Of a stretch of DNA of 64,000 nt, positions 46,782 to 55,560 are shown piece by piece (within the stretch, counting starts at the first letter, position 1; every line of letters starts with the position of its first letter). The DNA comes from JAOXRU01 sp965247735 (GTDB lineage: Bacteria > Bacteroidota > Bacteroidia > Flavobacteriales > Flavobacteriaceae), in contig CBDFHN010000002.1 in the NCBI GenBank assembly GCA_965247735.1, positions 992,001 through 1,056,000 on the forward strand. The letters are read 5' to 3'. The position numbers and the translations under genes were made by a program. The notes beneath the pieces are model-generated. The model did no database searches. It was not told where the DNA came from and saw nothing but the letters and a program-made list of their open reading frames with translations.

Positions 46782-49235
46782 CTATATGTAATCTACATTG
46801 TAGATTACATATACACCTTTATAAATTGGAATGGATTCAAAGCTTTTTTGGATCCTTTTTATTTGGTGCTTGGTCTTCCCTATTGATTGTTTTTCTGGTA
46901 TTTTTATAATGATATGTTTTAAATACATATTTCTTATCCGCATTACTGATGGAAATTCTGGTCCTAGTACATTTTTCTTAAATGAATTTTTTAATGATGT
47001 TGCAAACCAATCTGCTGCTGCATTAAGTTTATTGTAATCTCTATGTCTAAATGTTATTTTTATAATTCTAAGCTTTGGAGGATATTTAAACGTTTCTCTA
47101 TCATACAACTGTTCTTTAAACATTTCAGCATAATTATTAGTTGAAACCTGTTTTAAAATTTGATGATACGGATTGTAACTTTGTATAACTACCTTACCTC
47201 TTTTTGCTGTTCTCCCTGCTCTTCCTGCTACTTGAACCAATAATTGATAACTACGTTCATGTGCTCTAAAATCAGGGAAATTAAGCAATGTATCGGCATT
47301 CATTATTCCTACCAAGCGTACATTCCTAAAATCCAAACCTTTGGTAAGCATTTGTGTTCCAACCAATACATCTATTTCTTGTTGCTCAAATGCTGTAATA
47401 ATTTTTTCATAACCAAATTTTCCTCTGGTTGTATCCATATCCATTCTACCAATTACTGCTTTTGGAAATAATTTTTGCAACTCTTCCTGTACTTGTTCAG
47501 TTCCAAACCCTTTATAATCTAAAGTAGTACTACCACAAGCCAAACAACTTTTTTGTAAGGCCATATGATAACTGCAATAATGACAGCGTAGCTCTTTTTT
47601 ATATTGATGATAAGTAAGACTTACATCGCAGTTAGGACATTGTGGGGACTCTCCACAGGTAACGCACTCCATAATTGGCGCATATCCTCTTCTGTTTTGA
47701 AATATAATTATTTGCTCGTTCTCTGCTAATGTTTCTGTAATTTCCTCCAAAAGACGGTCCGAAAAATGTCCAGTCATCCTTTTTCGTTTCATTTTATCCT
47801 TTATATCTACCAGTTCTATTTCTGGCATCAATACATTGGCATACCTTTTAGTGATTTCTGCAAAACCATATTTTCCTGTTCTCGCATTATGATAGCTTTC
47901 TATGCTTGGTGTTGCAGAACCTAGCAATACATTTGCACCATGCATATGCCCCAAAACTATGGCAGTATCTCTAGCATGATATCTTGGTGCTGGATCAAAT
48001 TGCTTAAAAGAGCCTTCATGTTCTTCATCTATAACAATAAGCCCAAGGTTAGAAAATGGTAAAAAGACAGAAGACCTTGCTCCTAAAATAATTTGAGCTT
48101 TTTCCTTATTTTTTAATACATTATTCCAAACTTCTGTTCGTTCATTAAGACTATATTTTGAATGAAAAACTGAAATTCTAGTATTAAAGTATAGCTCCAA
48201 TCGTTTTATCAATTGTGTTGTTAATGCAATTTCTGGTAATAAAAACAGTACTTGCTTACCTTCTGAAAGCACTTCTGCAATTAACTTTACATATACTTCT
48301 GTTTTTCCAGAAGAAGTTACTCCATGAAGCAAGGTTACTTTATTTTCCTTAAAACTAGATTTTATATCCAAAAAAGCTTTTTGTTGATATTCATTCAACT
48401 CTTTTACAGCTATTATTTCTTTATCAGTTATAGCAACCCTATCTGTCTGTAAAAAGTACTCTTCAAAAATTCCTTTATCGATCAAAGATTTAACAATAGT
48501 GGTAGAACATTTTGCCTCTTCGATAAGCTCTTTAACTTTTAGCGGTTTCTTATTTGTAGCTACAATAGAAAAATATGTTAAAATAAGCTCTTGTTGTTTT
48601 TTTGCTCTAGAGAGTTCCTTTAATAAATCTTCTAATTGCCTTTCTTCCTCATATTGCTTAGCCAATTTCACATAACGAACCAATTTTGGTTTGTATTGTT
48701 CCTGGATCTCTTCTTCCATGACGACCACTTGCTTTTCTAACAAGCGTTTTAATACTGGAATTACATTTTTACGTTCTAAAATACTGCTTACTTCATTTAC
48801 TCTTAAAGAAGATTGGTGTTGTAAAGCTTCATAAATCAAAAACTCATCATCTTTAAGAAAAGATTCATCTATATCCTCAATCTTTGCTGCGGTAATTAGA
48901 GTTTCGCTTTCTAGTAAAAATGTTTTAGGTATTGCAGCTCTAAAAACTTCACCAATTGTACACATATAGTAATCGGCGAGCCAAAACCAATGTTTTAATT
49001 GGTATTCATTTACGACAGGAGTATCATCCAAGATTTGATGAATTTCTTTTGCCTCATAAATTATAGGCGGGTTCTCATGAATTGCAGAAACCAGAGCCGT
49101 ATATATTTTCGATTTCCCAAAAGGAACTGCCACACGCATTCCTGGAGATAAAAACGCTGCCTCAGTCTCTGTAATACTATACGTAAACAGCTTCTGAATT
49201 GGAATTGGTAAAATTACATTTATAAAAAAAGGCAT
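46782..49235 (-). CDS. priA: Primosomal replication restart helicase PriA
   Basis: 817 residues. PriA recognises stalled forks and reloads the replisome. Helicase motif I is LLHGVTSSGKTEVY, motif II VIDEEHEGSFKQ, motif III LLGSATPS, with LTKGLDF and QVAGRAGR later. The paired cysteines of the zinc-binding region run from CVTCGESPQCPNCD to CHYCSYH and CLACGST. The N-terminal DNA-binding domain is present. The last codons (VIYNVDYI, stop) lie inside a perfect palindrome that also ends the convergent LytTR gene. Confidence 0.97.
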   Translation of the reverse strand: MPFFINVILPIPIQKLFTYSITETEAAFLSPGMRVAVPFGKSKIYTALVSAIHENPPIIYEAKEIHQILDDTPVVNEYQLKHWFWLADYYMCTIGEVFRAAIPKTFLLESETLITAAKIEDIDESFLKDDEFLIYEALQHQSSLRVNEVSSILERKNVIPVLKRLLEKQVVVMEEEIQEQYKPKLVRYVKLAKQYEEERQLEDLLKELSRAKKQQELILTYFSIVATNKKPLKVKELIEEAKCSTTIVKSLIDKGIFEEYFLQTDRVAITDKEIIAVKELNEYQQKAFLDIKSSFKENKVTLLHGVTSSGKTEVYVKLIAEVLSEGKQVLFLLPEIALTTQLIKRLELYFNTRISVFHSKYSLNERTEVWNNVLKNKEKAQIILGARSSVFLPFSNLGLIVIDEEHEGSFKQFDPAPRYHARDTAIVLGHMHGANVLLGSATPSIESYHNARTGKYGFAEITKRYANVLMPEIELVDIKDKMKRKRMTGHFSDRLLEEITETLAENEQIIIFQNRRGYAPIMECVTCGESPQCPNCDVSLTYHQYKKELRCHYCSYHMALQKSCLACGSTTLDYKGFGTEQVQEELQKLFPKAVIGRMDMDTTRGKFGYEKIITAFEQQEIDVLVGTQMLTKGLDFRNVRLVGIMNADTLLNFPDFRAHERSYQLLVQVAGRAGRTAKRGKVVIQSYNPYHQILKQVSTNNYAEMFKEQLYDRETFKYPPKLRIIKITFRHRDYNKLNAAADWFATSLKNSFKKNVLGPEFPSVMRIRNMYLKHIIIKIPEKQSIGKTKHQIKRIQKSFESIPIYKGVYVIYNVDYI
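46783..46814. terminator. Palindromic terminator overlapping the end of priA
   Basis: TATATGTAATCTAC / GTAGATTACATATA, a 14-bp perfect stem with a 3-nt loop. On the plus strand it ends the LytTR gene; on the minus strand it encodes the PriA C-terminus. Confidence 0.7.
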
Positions 49236-49242
49236 CTGCTAT

Positions 49243-50256
49243 TTATACTTCTTTTGAAAGTTCTTCTTCGTTAGTATCTATATGGTAGTTTTCTTCTTTA
49301 TGATAAAATTTCAGCTTACGTAACGAGGCATTTAATTCAAAGCCTAATAACAACAAATTTGAATTTAACCATATATACACCATTAAAATTAACATTCCTC
49401 CAATAGCACCATATAACTCATTATATTTCGAAAAATTATCGATATAAATTCCAAAAAGATAAAAAGTTAACATAAACAAAATACTAGTTAACAAAGCTCC
49501 TGCTGAAAAAAACTTTCCCTTTCTGCCTTCTGTAGTTCCAAAAAAGTACAGTATAGCGGTAGACATATATGTGAGGCCAAAGAAAAACATGATTTTACCA
49601 ATTAAGACACCAAAACTGTCTCCTTTATCAACATCAGTTCCTATAGTTTTTCCTGCAAGTTCACTTACATACTCTACAACATAAACTTCGTACCAAACGG
49701 ACATTACCACTGCAAAAATTAAAACTAAGGTTAACAACAATCCTATTATAAAAGAATACATATATTGCCTAATAAAGTTCCTAGAAATCTGAACATGATA
49801 TGAATTTTCGAAAGAACCAAAAATAGCATTGACTCCATTGGCTATTAAAAAAATAGAAAGCAAAAAAGTTGTTGAAAGCAAACTTCCACTCCTTCTGCTT
49901 CTAATATCTTCAAATATTTCACTAAAAAAATCTGCAGATGTAGCCGGTAATGCGCTATCCAAATAAAGCAAAAACTGATCTCTAAAACTTCCTTCTTCAA
50001 CAAAGGGAATGGTGTCAATAAAAGGGATTAAACTAAGCAAGAAAATTAAAAAAGGAAACAGCGCCATAAAAAGGCTATAAGATACCGCACTTGCACGCAT
50101 GGACAATGCGCCTTTTAAAATCCCAAGGATATACATTTCCAAGAGATCATAAAGCGATAAGCCTTCAAAAGCTTTTAGTTTAACCTTTTTTAACAAGGAA
50201 ACCACCAAATTTACTACAGGAATTTTTTCTAATTTACTTTCTATTTCCAACGACAT
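49243..50256 (-). CDS. YihY/BrkB-family inner-membrane protein
   Basis: 337 residues with six predicted membrane helices. The family signature includes ALSMRASAVSYSLFMALFPFLIFL, GANAIFGS-like NGVNAIFGSFENSYHV and the late KYNELYGAIGGMLILMVYIWLNS (quoted in parts). The old RNase BN label for this family is wrong; its role is unclear, although envelope functions have been suggested. It lies 7 bp upstream of priA on the same strand and 1 bp after nadC, so nadC - brkB - priA is one transcription unit. Confidence 0.9.
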   Translation of the reverse strand: MSLEIESKLEKIPVVNLVVSLLKKVKLKAFEGLSLYDLLEMYILGILKGALSMRASAVSYSLFMALFPFLIFLLSLIPFIDTIPFVEEGSFRDQFLLYLDSALPATSADFFSEIFEDIRSRRSGSLLSTTFLLSIFLIANGVNAIFGSFENSYHVQISRNFIRQYMYSFIIGLLLTLVLIFAVVMSVWYEVYVVEYVSELAGKTIGTDVDKGDSFGVLIGKIMFFFGLTYMSTAILYFFGTTEGRKGKFFSAGALLTSILFMLTFYLFGIYIDNFSKYNELYGAIGGMLILMVYIWLNSNLLLLGFELNASLRKLKFYHKEENYHIDTNEEELSKEV

Positions 50257-50257
50257 C

Positions 50258-51115
50258 CTAAACCGCTTTTAAACTTAAGTCCATGTTATAAACTGAATGC
50301 GTTAAAGCTCCTGAGGAAATAAAATCCACACCACATTCTGCGTATTTACGAATGGTATCCTCATTAATTCCACCTGATGATTCTGTTAAACATCGATCGC
50401 CAATTAATGCAACCGCAATTTTAGTATCTTCATAATTAAAATTATCAATAAGAATTCTATACACGCCTTCGGTTTCTAGTATTTCTTTGATTTCATCCAG
50501 GCTTCTAGCTTCAACAATAATTTTTAAATCTCTATTGGTCTCTTTTAAATATGCTTTGGTTTGCACAATAGCTTTGGTAACCCCACCAGCAAAATCTATG
50601 TGGTTGTCTTTTAGCATTATCATATCATAAAGCGCAAATCTATGGTTTTCTCCTCCTCCAATTTTTACAGCCCATTTCTCTGTGGCTCTAAAACCTGGAG
50701 TCGTTTTTCTGGTATCCAATACTTTTGTTTCTGTTCCTTCTAAAAGTTTTACATAAAAATTGGTTTTTGTTGCAATTGCACTCATACGCTGCATTGCATT
50801 TAAAACCAATCGTTCTGCCTTAAGAATACTTTGCGAACTGCCTTCTACATAAAACACAACATCGCCATATTTTACCATTGCGCCATCTTCTATCAACGTT
50901 TCAACCTTTAAGTTAGCATCTACATAATTAAAAACCATTTTTGCAAATGCAACTCCTGCTATAATCCCCTGATCTTTAACTAATAATTTTGCTTTACCTT
51001 GGACACTATCTGGTATACAAGCTAACGAACTATGGTCTCCATCTCCTACATCTTCTCGGATTGCATTACTAATTATAAGCGCCAATTCTTGTTGAAACTG
51101 TTCTTCTGATATCAT
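50258..51115 (-). CDS. nadC: Nicotinate-nucleotide pyrophosphorylase (quinolinate phosphoribosyltransferase)
   Basis: 285 residues. NadC converts quinolinate and PRPP to nicotinate mononucleotide in de novo NAD synthesis. Diagnostic blocks: EDVGDGDHSS, AERLVLNAMQRMSAIAT, LDTRKTTPGFRATEKWAVKI GGGENHR-type site and the C-terminal VDFISSGALTHS. It heads the minus-strand unit with brkB and priA, and is divergent from rlmH; only 74 bp separate the two start codons. Confidence 0.96.
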   Translation of the reverse strand: MISEEQFQQELALIISNAIREDVGDGDHSSLACIPDSVQGKAKLLVKDQGIIAGVAFAKMVFNYVDANLKVETLIEDGAMVKYGDVVFYVEGSSQSILKAERLVLNAMQRMSAIATKTNFYVKLLEGTETKVLDTRKTTPGFRATEKWAVKIGGGENHRFALYDMIMLKDNHIDFAGGVTKAIVQTKAYLKETNRDLKIIVEARSLDEIKEILETEGVYRILIDNFNYEDTKIAVALIGDRCLTESSGGINEDTIRKYAECGVDFISSGALTHSVYNMDLSLKAV

Positions 51116-51177
51116 ATTATAAAACTTCTAGTGCTAAATTAACAATACATTTTTAAAATTGTACCATTTATAGATTG

Positions 51178-51185
51178 TACTTTTG
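51178..51185 (+). promoter_or_regulatory. -7 element of rlmH (leaderless)
   Basis: TACTTTTG ends four bases before the ATG at 51190, so the mRNA should start at or within about a base of the start codon. Confidence 0.55.
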
Positions 51186-51189
51186 TTGT

Positions 51190-51663
51190 ATGACAATAAA
51201 AGTAATTGCTATTGGCAAAACAGACAATAAAAATTTGCAAATTTTAATAGACGATTATACCACTAGACTTGGGCATTATGTAAAGTTTAAACTAGAATGC
51301 ATTCCAGATCTAAAAAATGTAAAGACACTTTCTGAAAAACAACAAAAAGAAAAAGAAGGCGAATTAATCCTTAAGAGCACTAATACCAACGACCATATTA
51401 TTTTACTAGATGAAAATGGAAAAAGCTTCTCTTCCGAAGAGTTTTCTGTTTTTTTGCAAAAAAAAATGAATTCGGGAATCAAAAATCTTGTTTTTGTAAT
51501 TGGAGGGCCTTATGGTTTTTCTGAAACGATATACAAAAAAGCTTTAGGTAAAGTTTCAATATCTAAAATGACGTTTTCGCACCAGATGATTCGTTTGTTT
51601 TTTACTGAACAATTGTATAGAGGTTTTACAATTCTAAATCATCAACCATATCATCATCGATAA
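51190..51663 (+). CDS. rlmH: 23S rRNA (pseudouridine1915-N3)-methyltransferase
   Basis: 157 residues, the exact family size when started at the ATG at 51190 (a TTG or upstream alternative adds five unlikely residues). RlmH, a SPOUT methyltransferase, methylates pseudouridine 1915 in helix 69. The SAM-binding knot is visible: LVFVIGGPYGFSE, preceded by IILLDENGKSFSS, and followed by SISKMTFSHQMIRLFFTEQLYR with the end NHQPYHH. Confidence 0.96.
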   Translation: MTIKVIAIGKTDNKNLQILIDDYTTRLGHYVKFKLECIPDLKNVKTLSEKQQKEKEGELILKSTNTNDHIILLDENGKSFSSEEFSVFLQKKMNSGIKNLVFVIGGPYGFSETIYKKALGKVSISKMTFSHQMIRLFFTEQLYRGFTILNHQPYHHR

Positions 51664-51667
51664 ATAA

Positions 51668-52534
51668 CTATGTTACTATCTTTTTTACTTTTTTCTTTTT
51701 TATCTTTTTTTTCCTCTTAGGCAGTTCATCATTTTCCTCAAGAGTATCTACCATGTCTTTTGACACCCCTTCTATAGCTTCTATCTCTTCATAAATAAAT
51801 TCGAATATTTCAATTTGCCTCTGGGGATTTTTTTCAACATTCATCACATATCTTAAATCCTTAATATTTTTCATATGAGAATTAAATGCATGAGATTGAT
51901 GCCAAGCAACATTTTCTAATCGTTTCTTTTGGTTGATGATTCTCCTAATAATAGGATTAACAATATAGAAAACTTCGATAAAAACAATAATCACAGAAAA
52001 AACGGCCAATTCTAATTCTACAATCATTAACCCTTTAATATCTTCTTCTGATTTTAAACCAATTTGATCTACCACATCATCCATAATCACCACATAATTG
52101 TCCAAATAGTAATTCAAAAGATCTATAGAAACGTCATCAAAACGTTCAAACTCTTTTAACTCATTATAAATCCAATCCATATATGGCTGAGCTAAAGCCA
52201 TATTTATGGCTATAGCCTCGCTATCTAGTTCTTCCAAACCAATTTTAGAATCACCTTCGAGAATTAATACTGCAGATTTTTTCCATTTTTCTAATGCCAA
52301 TTTCATTTCTGCAAAATCACAATTATAAAATCTACATGCATAAAATTCGCTTTCAATTTTCTCTGATAACATTCGTTGTCTTCCTGCCATATACATTAAC
52401 ATAGCAGTAGATTTTTTCTTATTCAAAGAATATTGAATTATAGATTGGGTTGCAATAGTAATTAATATTACTGTGCTCACTAATAAATAATAGGTAACAA
52501 ACCTTTTTTTAAATATAAAATATTTGGAAAGCAT
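51668..52534 (-). CDS. PilJ-type sensor membrane protein with kinase-like H-box but no ATPase domain
   Basis: 288 residues. Two membrane helices (about 12-33 and 172-195) bracket an extracytoplasmic helical domain that contains AGRQRMLSEKIE, the mark of the PilJ-type / type IV pili chemotaxis transducer N-terminal domain. After the second helix, VAWHQSHAFNSHMKNI resembles the phosphoacceptor helix of flavobacterial histidine kinases. A HATPase domain is absent; instead the protein ends in a highly basic tail (KRKKKIKKKKVKK). It may be a degraded kinase or a docking sensor. It converges with rlmH. Confidence 0.7.
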   Translation of the reverse strand: MLSKYFIFKKRFVTYYLLVSTVILITIATQSIIQYSLNKKKSTAMLMYMAGRQRMLSEKIESEFYACRFYNCDFAEMKLALEKWKKSAVLILEGDSKIGLEELDSEAIAINMALAQPYMDWIYNELKEFERFDDVSIDLLNYYLDNYVVIMDDVVDQIGLKSEEDIKGLMIVELELAVFSVIIVFIEVFYIVNPIIRRIINQKKRLENVAWHQSHAFNSHMKNIKDLRYVMNVEKNPQRQIEIFEFIYEEIEAIEGVSKDMVDTLEENDELPKRKKKIKKKKVKKIVT

Positions 52535-52712
52535 TAATATAGCCTTAAGTTAACTCCCACAATTTATGAAGATAACCGACAAACTACATGTTAAATGTTG
52601 TAAGCATCAAATTATGCCTTGTCAACTAACATTTATTGTAGTTTTGTAATTTCAAAAACTATATTTTAGACCTCAAAGACCATCATTAATAGTAAATTTG
52701 TAATAAAAACAT

Positions 52713-52811
52713 ATGAAACGTCCTTTTACATATGGTTCCCACACCCGAGGAAAAGATTAACAAAGGATGTACCATGTGATCGATTTAATAAAGACAAATT
52801 ATAGACATATG
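52713..52811 (+). repeat. Dispersed copy of the leader repeat in front of rdgB
   Basis: From ATGAAACGTCC (52713) to the rdgB start codon the DNA can be aligned with the 24961-25240 units. Shared words include ACACCCGAGGA / ACACCCAAGGA, AAAGGATGTACCATGTGA and TCGATTTAATAAA. The unit is 96 bp and again ends at a gene start (ATATGAAG). Confidence 0.75.
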
Positions 52812-53387
52812 AAGCTCGTATTCGCAACTCATAATATCAATAAGTTTAATGAAGTACAACTTTTGCTCCCAAAAAGCATATCGCTATTAAGTCTTACAGA
52901 TATTAACTGCAAAGAAGAAATTGAAGAAACTGCTACTACAATAGAAGGAAATGCAACTCTTAAGGCGAGATATGTTTTTGAAAACTATGGATATAATTGT
53001 TTTGCTGATGACACAGGTCTTGAAGTCTCAGCTCTAGATGGAGCTCCAGGAGTATATTCCGCAAGATATGCTGGTCCAGAAAATAATGCAGAGGCAAACA
53101 TGAACAAACTACTAGCGGCACTTAACAATCACTCTAATAGAAAAGCACATTTTAAAACTGTTATTGCCTTACAATTAGCAAATAACCATCATCAATTTAC
53201 AGGAATTGCAGAAGGCGAAATAACAACAACAAAGATTGGTCTCAAAGGTTTTGGATATGATCCTATCTTTAAACCCAATGGATTTGACACCACTTTTGCG
53301 GCACTTTCCATGGAAACAAAAAACAATATTAGCCATAGAGGCAAAGCAATACAGCAACTTACAAGATTCTTAGCTGCTAATTTTTAG
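52809..53387 (+). CDS. rdgB: Non-canonical purine NTP diphosphatase (Ham1/RdgB)
   Basis: 192 residues from the ATG at 52809. RdgB hydrolyses dITP, ITP and XTP, keeping deaminated purines out of DNA and RNA. The family signature SHRGKAIQ is near the C-terminus, with FATHNINKFNEV at the start, FADDTGLEVSALDGAPGVYSARYAG and GFGYDPIF in between (quoted in parts). The longer in-frame start at 52767 is rejected because it lies within the repeat leader and adds residues not seen in the family. Confidence 0.95.
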   Translation: MKLVFATHNINKFNEVQLLLPKSISLLSLTDINCKEEIEETATTIEGNATLKARYVFENYGYNCFADDTGLEVSALDGAPGVYSARYAGPENNAEANMNKLLAALNNHSNRKAHFKTVIALQLANNHHQFTGIAEGEITTTKIGLKGFGYDPIFKPNGFDTTFAALSMETKNNISHRGKAIQQLTRFLAANF

Positions 53388-53436
53388 TTAATTACAATAT
53401 TATTCTTCAAAATTATAATAACTCATTAATTAACTG

Positions 53437-53444
53437 TACTTTTG
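53437..53444 (+). promoter_or_regulatory. -7 element of the RNA helicase gene
   Basis: TACTTTTG, perfect match; predicted start near 53448 leaves a ~99-nt leader. Confidence 0.6.
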
Positions 53445-53447
53445 CCG

Positions 53448-53546
53448 CGTTAAAAAAGCCGCTAGTATAGCACATGTTACGAGGAGCTCTTCAAAAGATA
53501 CGAGCAATGTGTAACATACATATTTGCGATAACGTATAAAAAAATT
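53448..53546 (+). promoter_or_regulatory. Structured 5' leader of the RNA helicase gene
   Basis: CGTTA at 53448 pairs with TAACG at 53532-53536. Inside this, ATGTTAC (53473-53479) pairs with GTAACAT (53511-53517), and GCTC with GAGC deeper still. A long paired leader fits cold-inducible RNA helicase genes, but the fold is read by eye. Confidence 0.4.
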
Positions 53547-55334
53547 ATGACAAATTTTGAAGAATTAGGTCTTAACGAGCAATTGTTAAAGGCTATTACT
53601 GACATGGGTTACGAAAAACCTTCAGAAGTACAAGAAAAAGCAATTCCATTATTATTAGAAGCAGAAATAGATCTTGTTGCCTTAGCGCAGACAGGAACAG
53701 GAAAAACTGCAGCATTTGGTTTTCCGCTTATTCAAAAAATAGATGCAGATAGCAGAACTACTCAGGGACTTATCCTGTCTCCTACCAGAGAACTTTGCTT
53801 GCAAATAACAAATGATATTAAAAAATACGCTAAACACGTTAAAGGTCTTAATGTTGCAGCTATTTATGGTGGAGCCAGCATTACTGATCAAGCAAGAGAA
53901 GTAAAAAGAGGTGCACAGATTATTGTTGCTACCCCTGGTAGAATGAAAGATATGATTAGCCGAAATCTAGTTAATATTTCTAAAATACAATATTGTATTT
54001 TGGATGAAGCAGATGAGATGTTAAACATGGGCTTCTTTGAAGACATTACTGCAATTTTATCGCATACCCCAGATGAAAAAAACACATGGTTATTCTCTGC
54101 AACAATGCCAAGAGAAGTATCCAATATCGCTAAGAAATTTATGTCTGATCCTACTGAAATTACAGTAGGAACAAAAAATTCTGGTTCGGACACCATACAA
54201 CACGAATATTATGTTGTTAGTGGAAGAGATCGCTATTTGGGACTAAAAAGACTTGCAGATTCTAATCCAAACATCTTTTCGGTAATTTTTACCAGAACCA
54301 AAAGAGATGCACAACGTGTAGCCGAAAAACTTATTGAAGATGGATACAGCGCAGGTGCACTTCATGGTGATTTAAGTCAAAACCAAAGAGATTTGGTAAT
54401 GAAATCTTTTAGAAATAAGCAAATACAAATGCTTGTTGCTACCGATGTTGCTGCCCGTGGTATAGATGTAAGTGACATCACTCACGTAATCAATTATCAA
54501 TTACCTGATGAAGTAGAAACCTATACTCACCGTAGTGGAAGAACTGGTAGAGCAGGAAAATCTGGAGTTTCTATGGTTATTGTTACTAAAGGTGAACTTA
54601 GAAAGATAAAATCTATTGAACGTATTGTTAAGAAGAAATTCATCGAGAAAAAAATTCCTACTGGAATGGAAATCTGTGAAATTCAACTTTATCATCTAGC
54701 CAGCAAAATAAAAGAAACAGAAGTAAGCGAAGAAATCAACGATTATTTGCCTGCTATCTATGATGTTCTTGGTGGACTAGAAAAAGAAGAATTGATTAAG
54801 AAAATGGTTGCGGTAGAATTTAACCGTTTCCACAATTATTACAAAAAATCTCAAGACCTAAATACTCCTAGTAATTCTAGAGAAGAAGCAGGTGAAGGTA
54901 CAACCAGATATTTCATCAATGTTGGTGAAAAAGATGATTATGACTGGATGACCCTTAAAGATTTCTTAAGAGAAAATGTTGGTCTTGATAAAGATGATGT
55001 TTTTAGAGTAGACGTTAAAGAAAGCTTTTCTTTCTTTAATACCAACTCTGAACATTCTGAAAAGATTTTAGGCATCTTTGAAGACTTTAAACTTGACGGA
55101 AGATTTATTAATGTTGAAATATCTAAAAACACTGGACGTGGTGACCGAGGCGGAAGAAGCGGCGGTGGCGGTGGAAGAAGAGATCGTAACCGTGGTGGCG
55201 GTGGCGGCGGATTCAGAGGCCGAAGCGGTGGTGATAGAGACAGAAGATCTGGATCTGGCGATAGAGATAGAAAACCTAGAGACCGAAGCAACAGTAGCGA
55301 AGGTGGATACAAAAAGAACAAAAGAAGATATTAA
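53547..55334 (+). CDS. DEAD-box RNA helicase (DeaD/CsdA-like)
   Basis: 595 residues. All helicase motifs are present: Q-motif (AITDMGYEKPSEVQEKAIP), ALAQTGTGKTAA, PTRELCLQI, LDEADEML, SATMP, DVAARGIDV, HRSGRTGRAGKSG. A C-terminal DbpA/CsdA-type RNA-binding domain follows at about 470-545, then a disordered tail of R, G, D and S (RGG-like repeats) to residue 595. These proteins unwind structured RNA, often in ribosome assembly at low temperature. The tail makes the antisense strand look proline-rich and open, which is only a shadow. Confidence 0.95.
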   Translation: MTNFEELGLNEQLLKAITDMGYEKPSEVQEKAIPLLLEAEIDLVALAQTGTGKTAAFGFPLIQKIDADSRTTQGLILSPTRELCLQITNDIKKYAKHVKGLNVAAIYGGASITDQAREVKRGAQIIVATPGRMKDMISRNLVNISKIQYCILDEADEMLNMGFFEDITAILSHTPDEKNTWLFSATMPREVSNIAKKFMSDPTEITVGTKNSGSDTIQHEYYVVSGRDRYLGLKRLADSNPNIFSVIFTRTKRDAQRVAEKLIEDGYSAGALHGDLSQNQRDLVMKSFRNKQIQMLVATDVAARGIDVSDITHVINYQLPDEVETYTHRSGRTGRAGKSGVSMVIVTKGELRKIKSIERIVKKKFIEKKIPTGMEICEIQLYHLASKIKETEVSEEINDYLPAIYDVLGGLEKEELIKKMVAVEFNRFHNYYKKSQDLNTPSNSREEAGEGTTRYFINVGEKDDYDWMTLKDFLRENVGLDKDDVFRVDVKESFSFFNTNSEHSEKILGIFEDFKLDGRFINVEISKNTGRGDRGGRSGGGGGRRDRNRGGGGGGFRGRSGGDRDRRSGSGDRDRKPRDRSNSSEGGYKKNKRRY

Positions 55335-55349
55335 TTTTCTTTAAAAACA

Positions 55350-55391
55350 ATAAAAAGGGCTAAACTCAGCAATAAGTTTAGTCCTTTTTTT
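55350..55391 (+). terminator. Terminator after the RNA helicase gene
   Basis: AAAAAGGGCTAAAC / GTTTAGTCCTTTTT stem with a small loop and T-run. The following 170 bp up to the next gene hold no ORF. Confidence 0.87.
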
Positions 55392-55560
55392 ATGCGGTTT
55401 CGTTAATAGAATCCTAAATAAGTGTTTTTTCACTATTTGTTAGTATTCTTTAGTACTTTAGCAATAGTGGTTTACTTTAGAGGTATTTATTTCAATTCAC
55501 TATAAATAAAACGCGCCAACAGCTCCTTAAAATTAGTTTGAGGAATACAAAATTTATTAA

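Noticed and set aside
54938..55321. Antisense proline/leucine-rich ORF of 127 codons
   Set aside because: Shadow of the Gly/Arg-rich tail of the helicase gene; composition is dictated by the sense strand.
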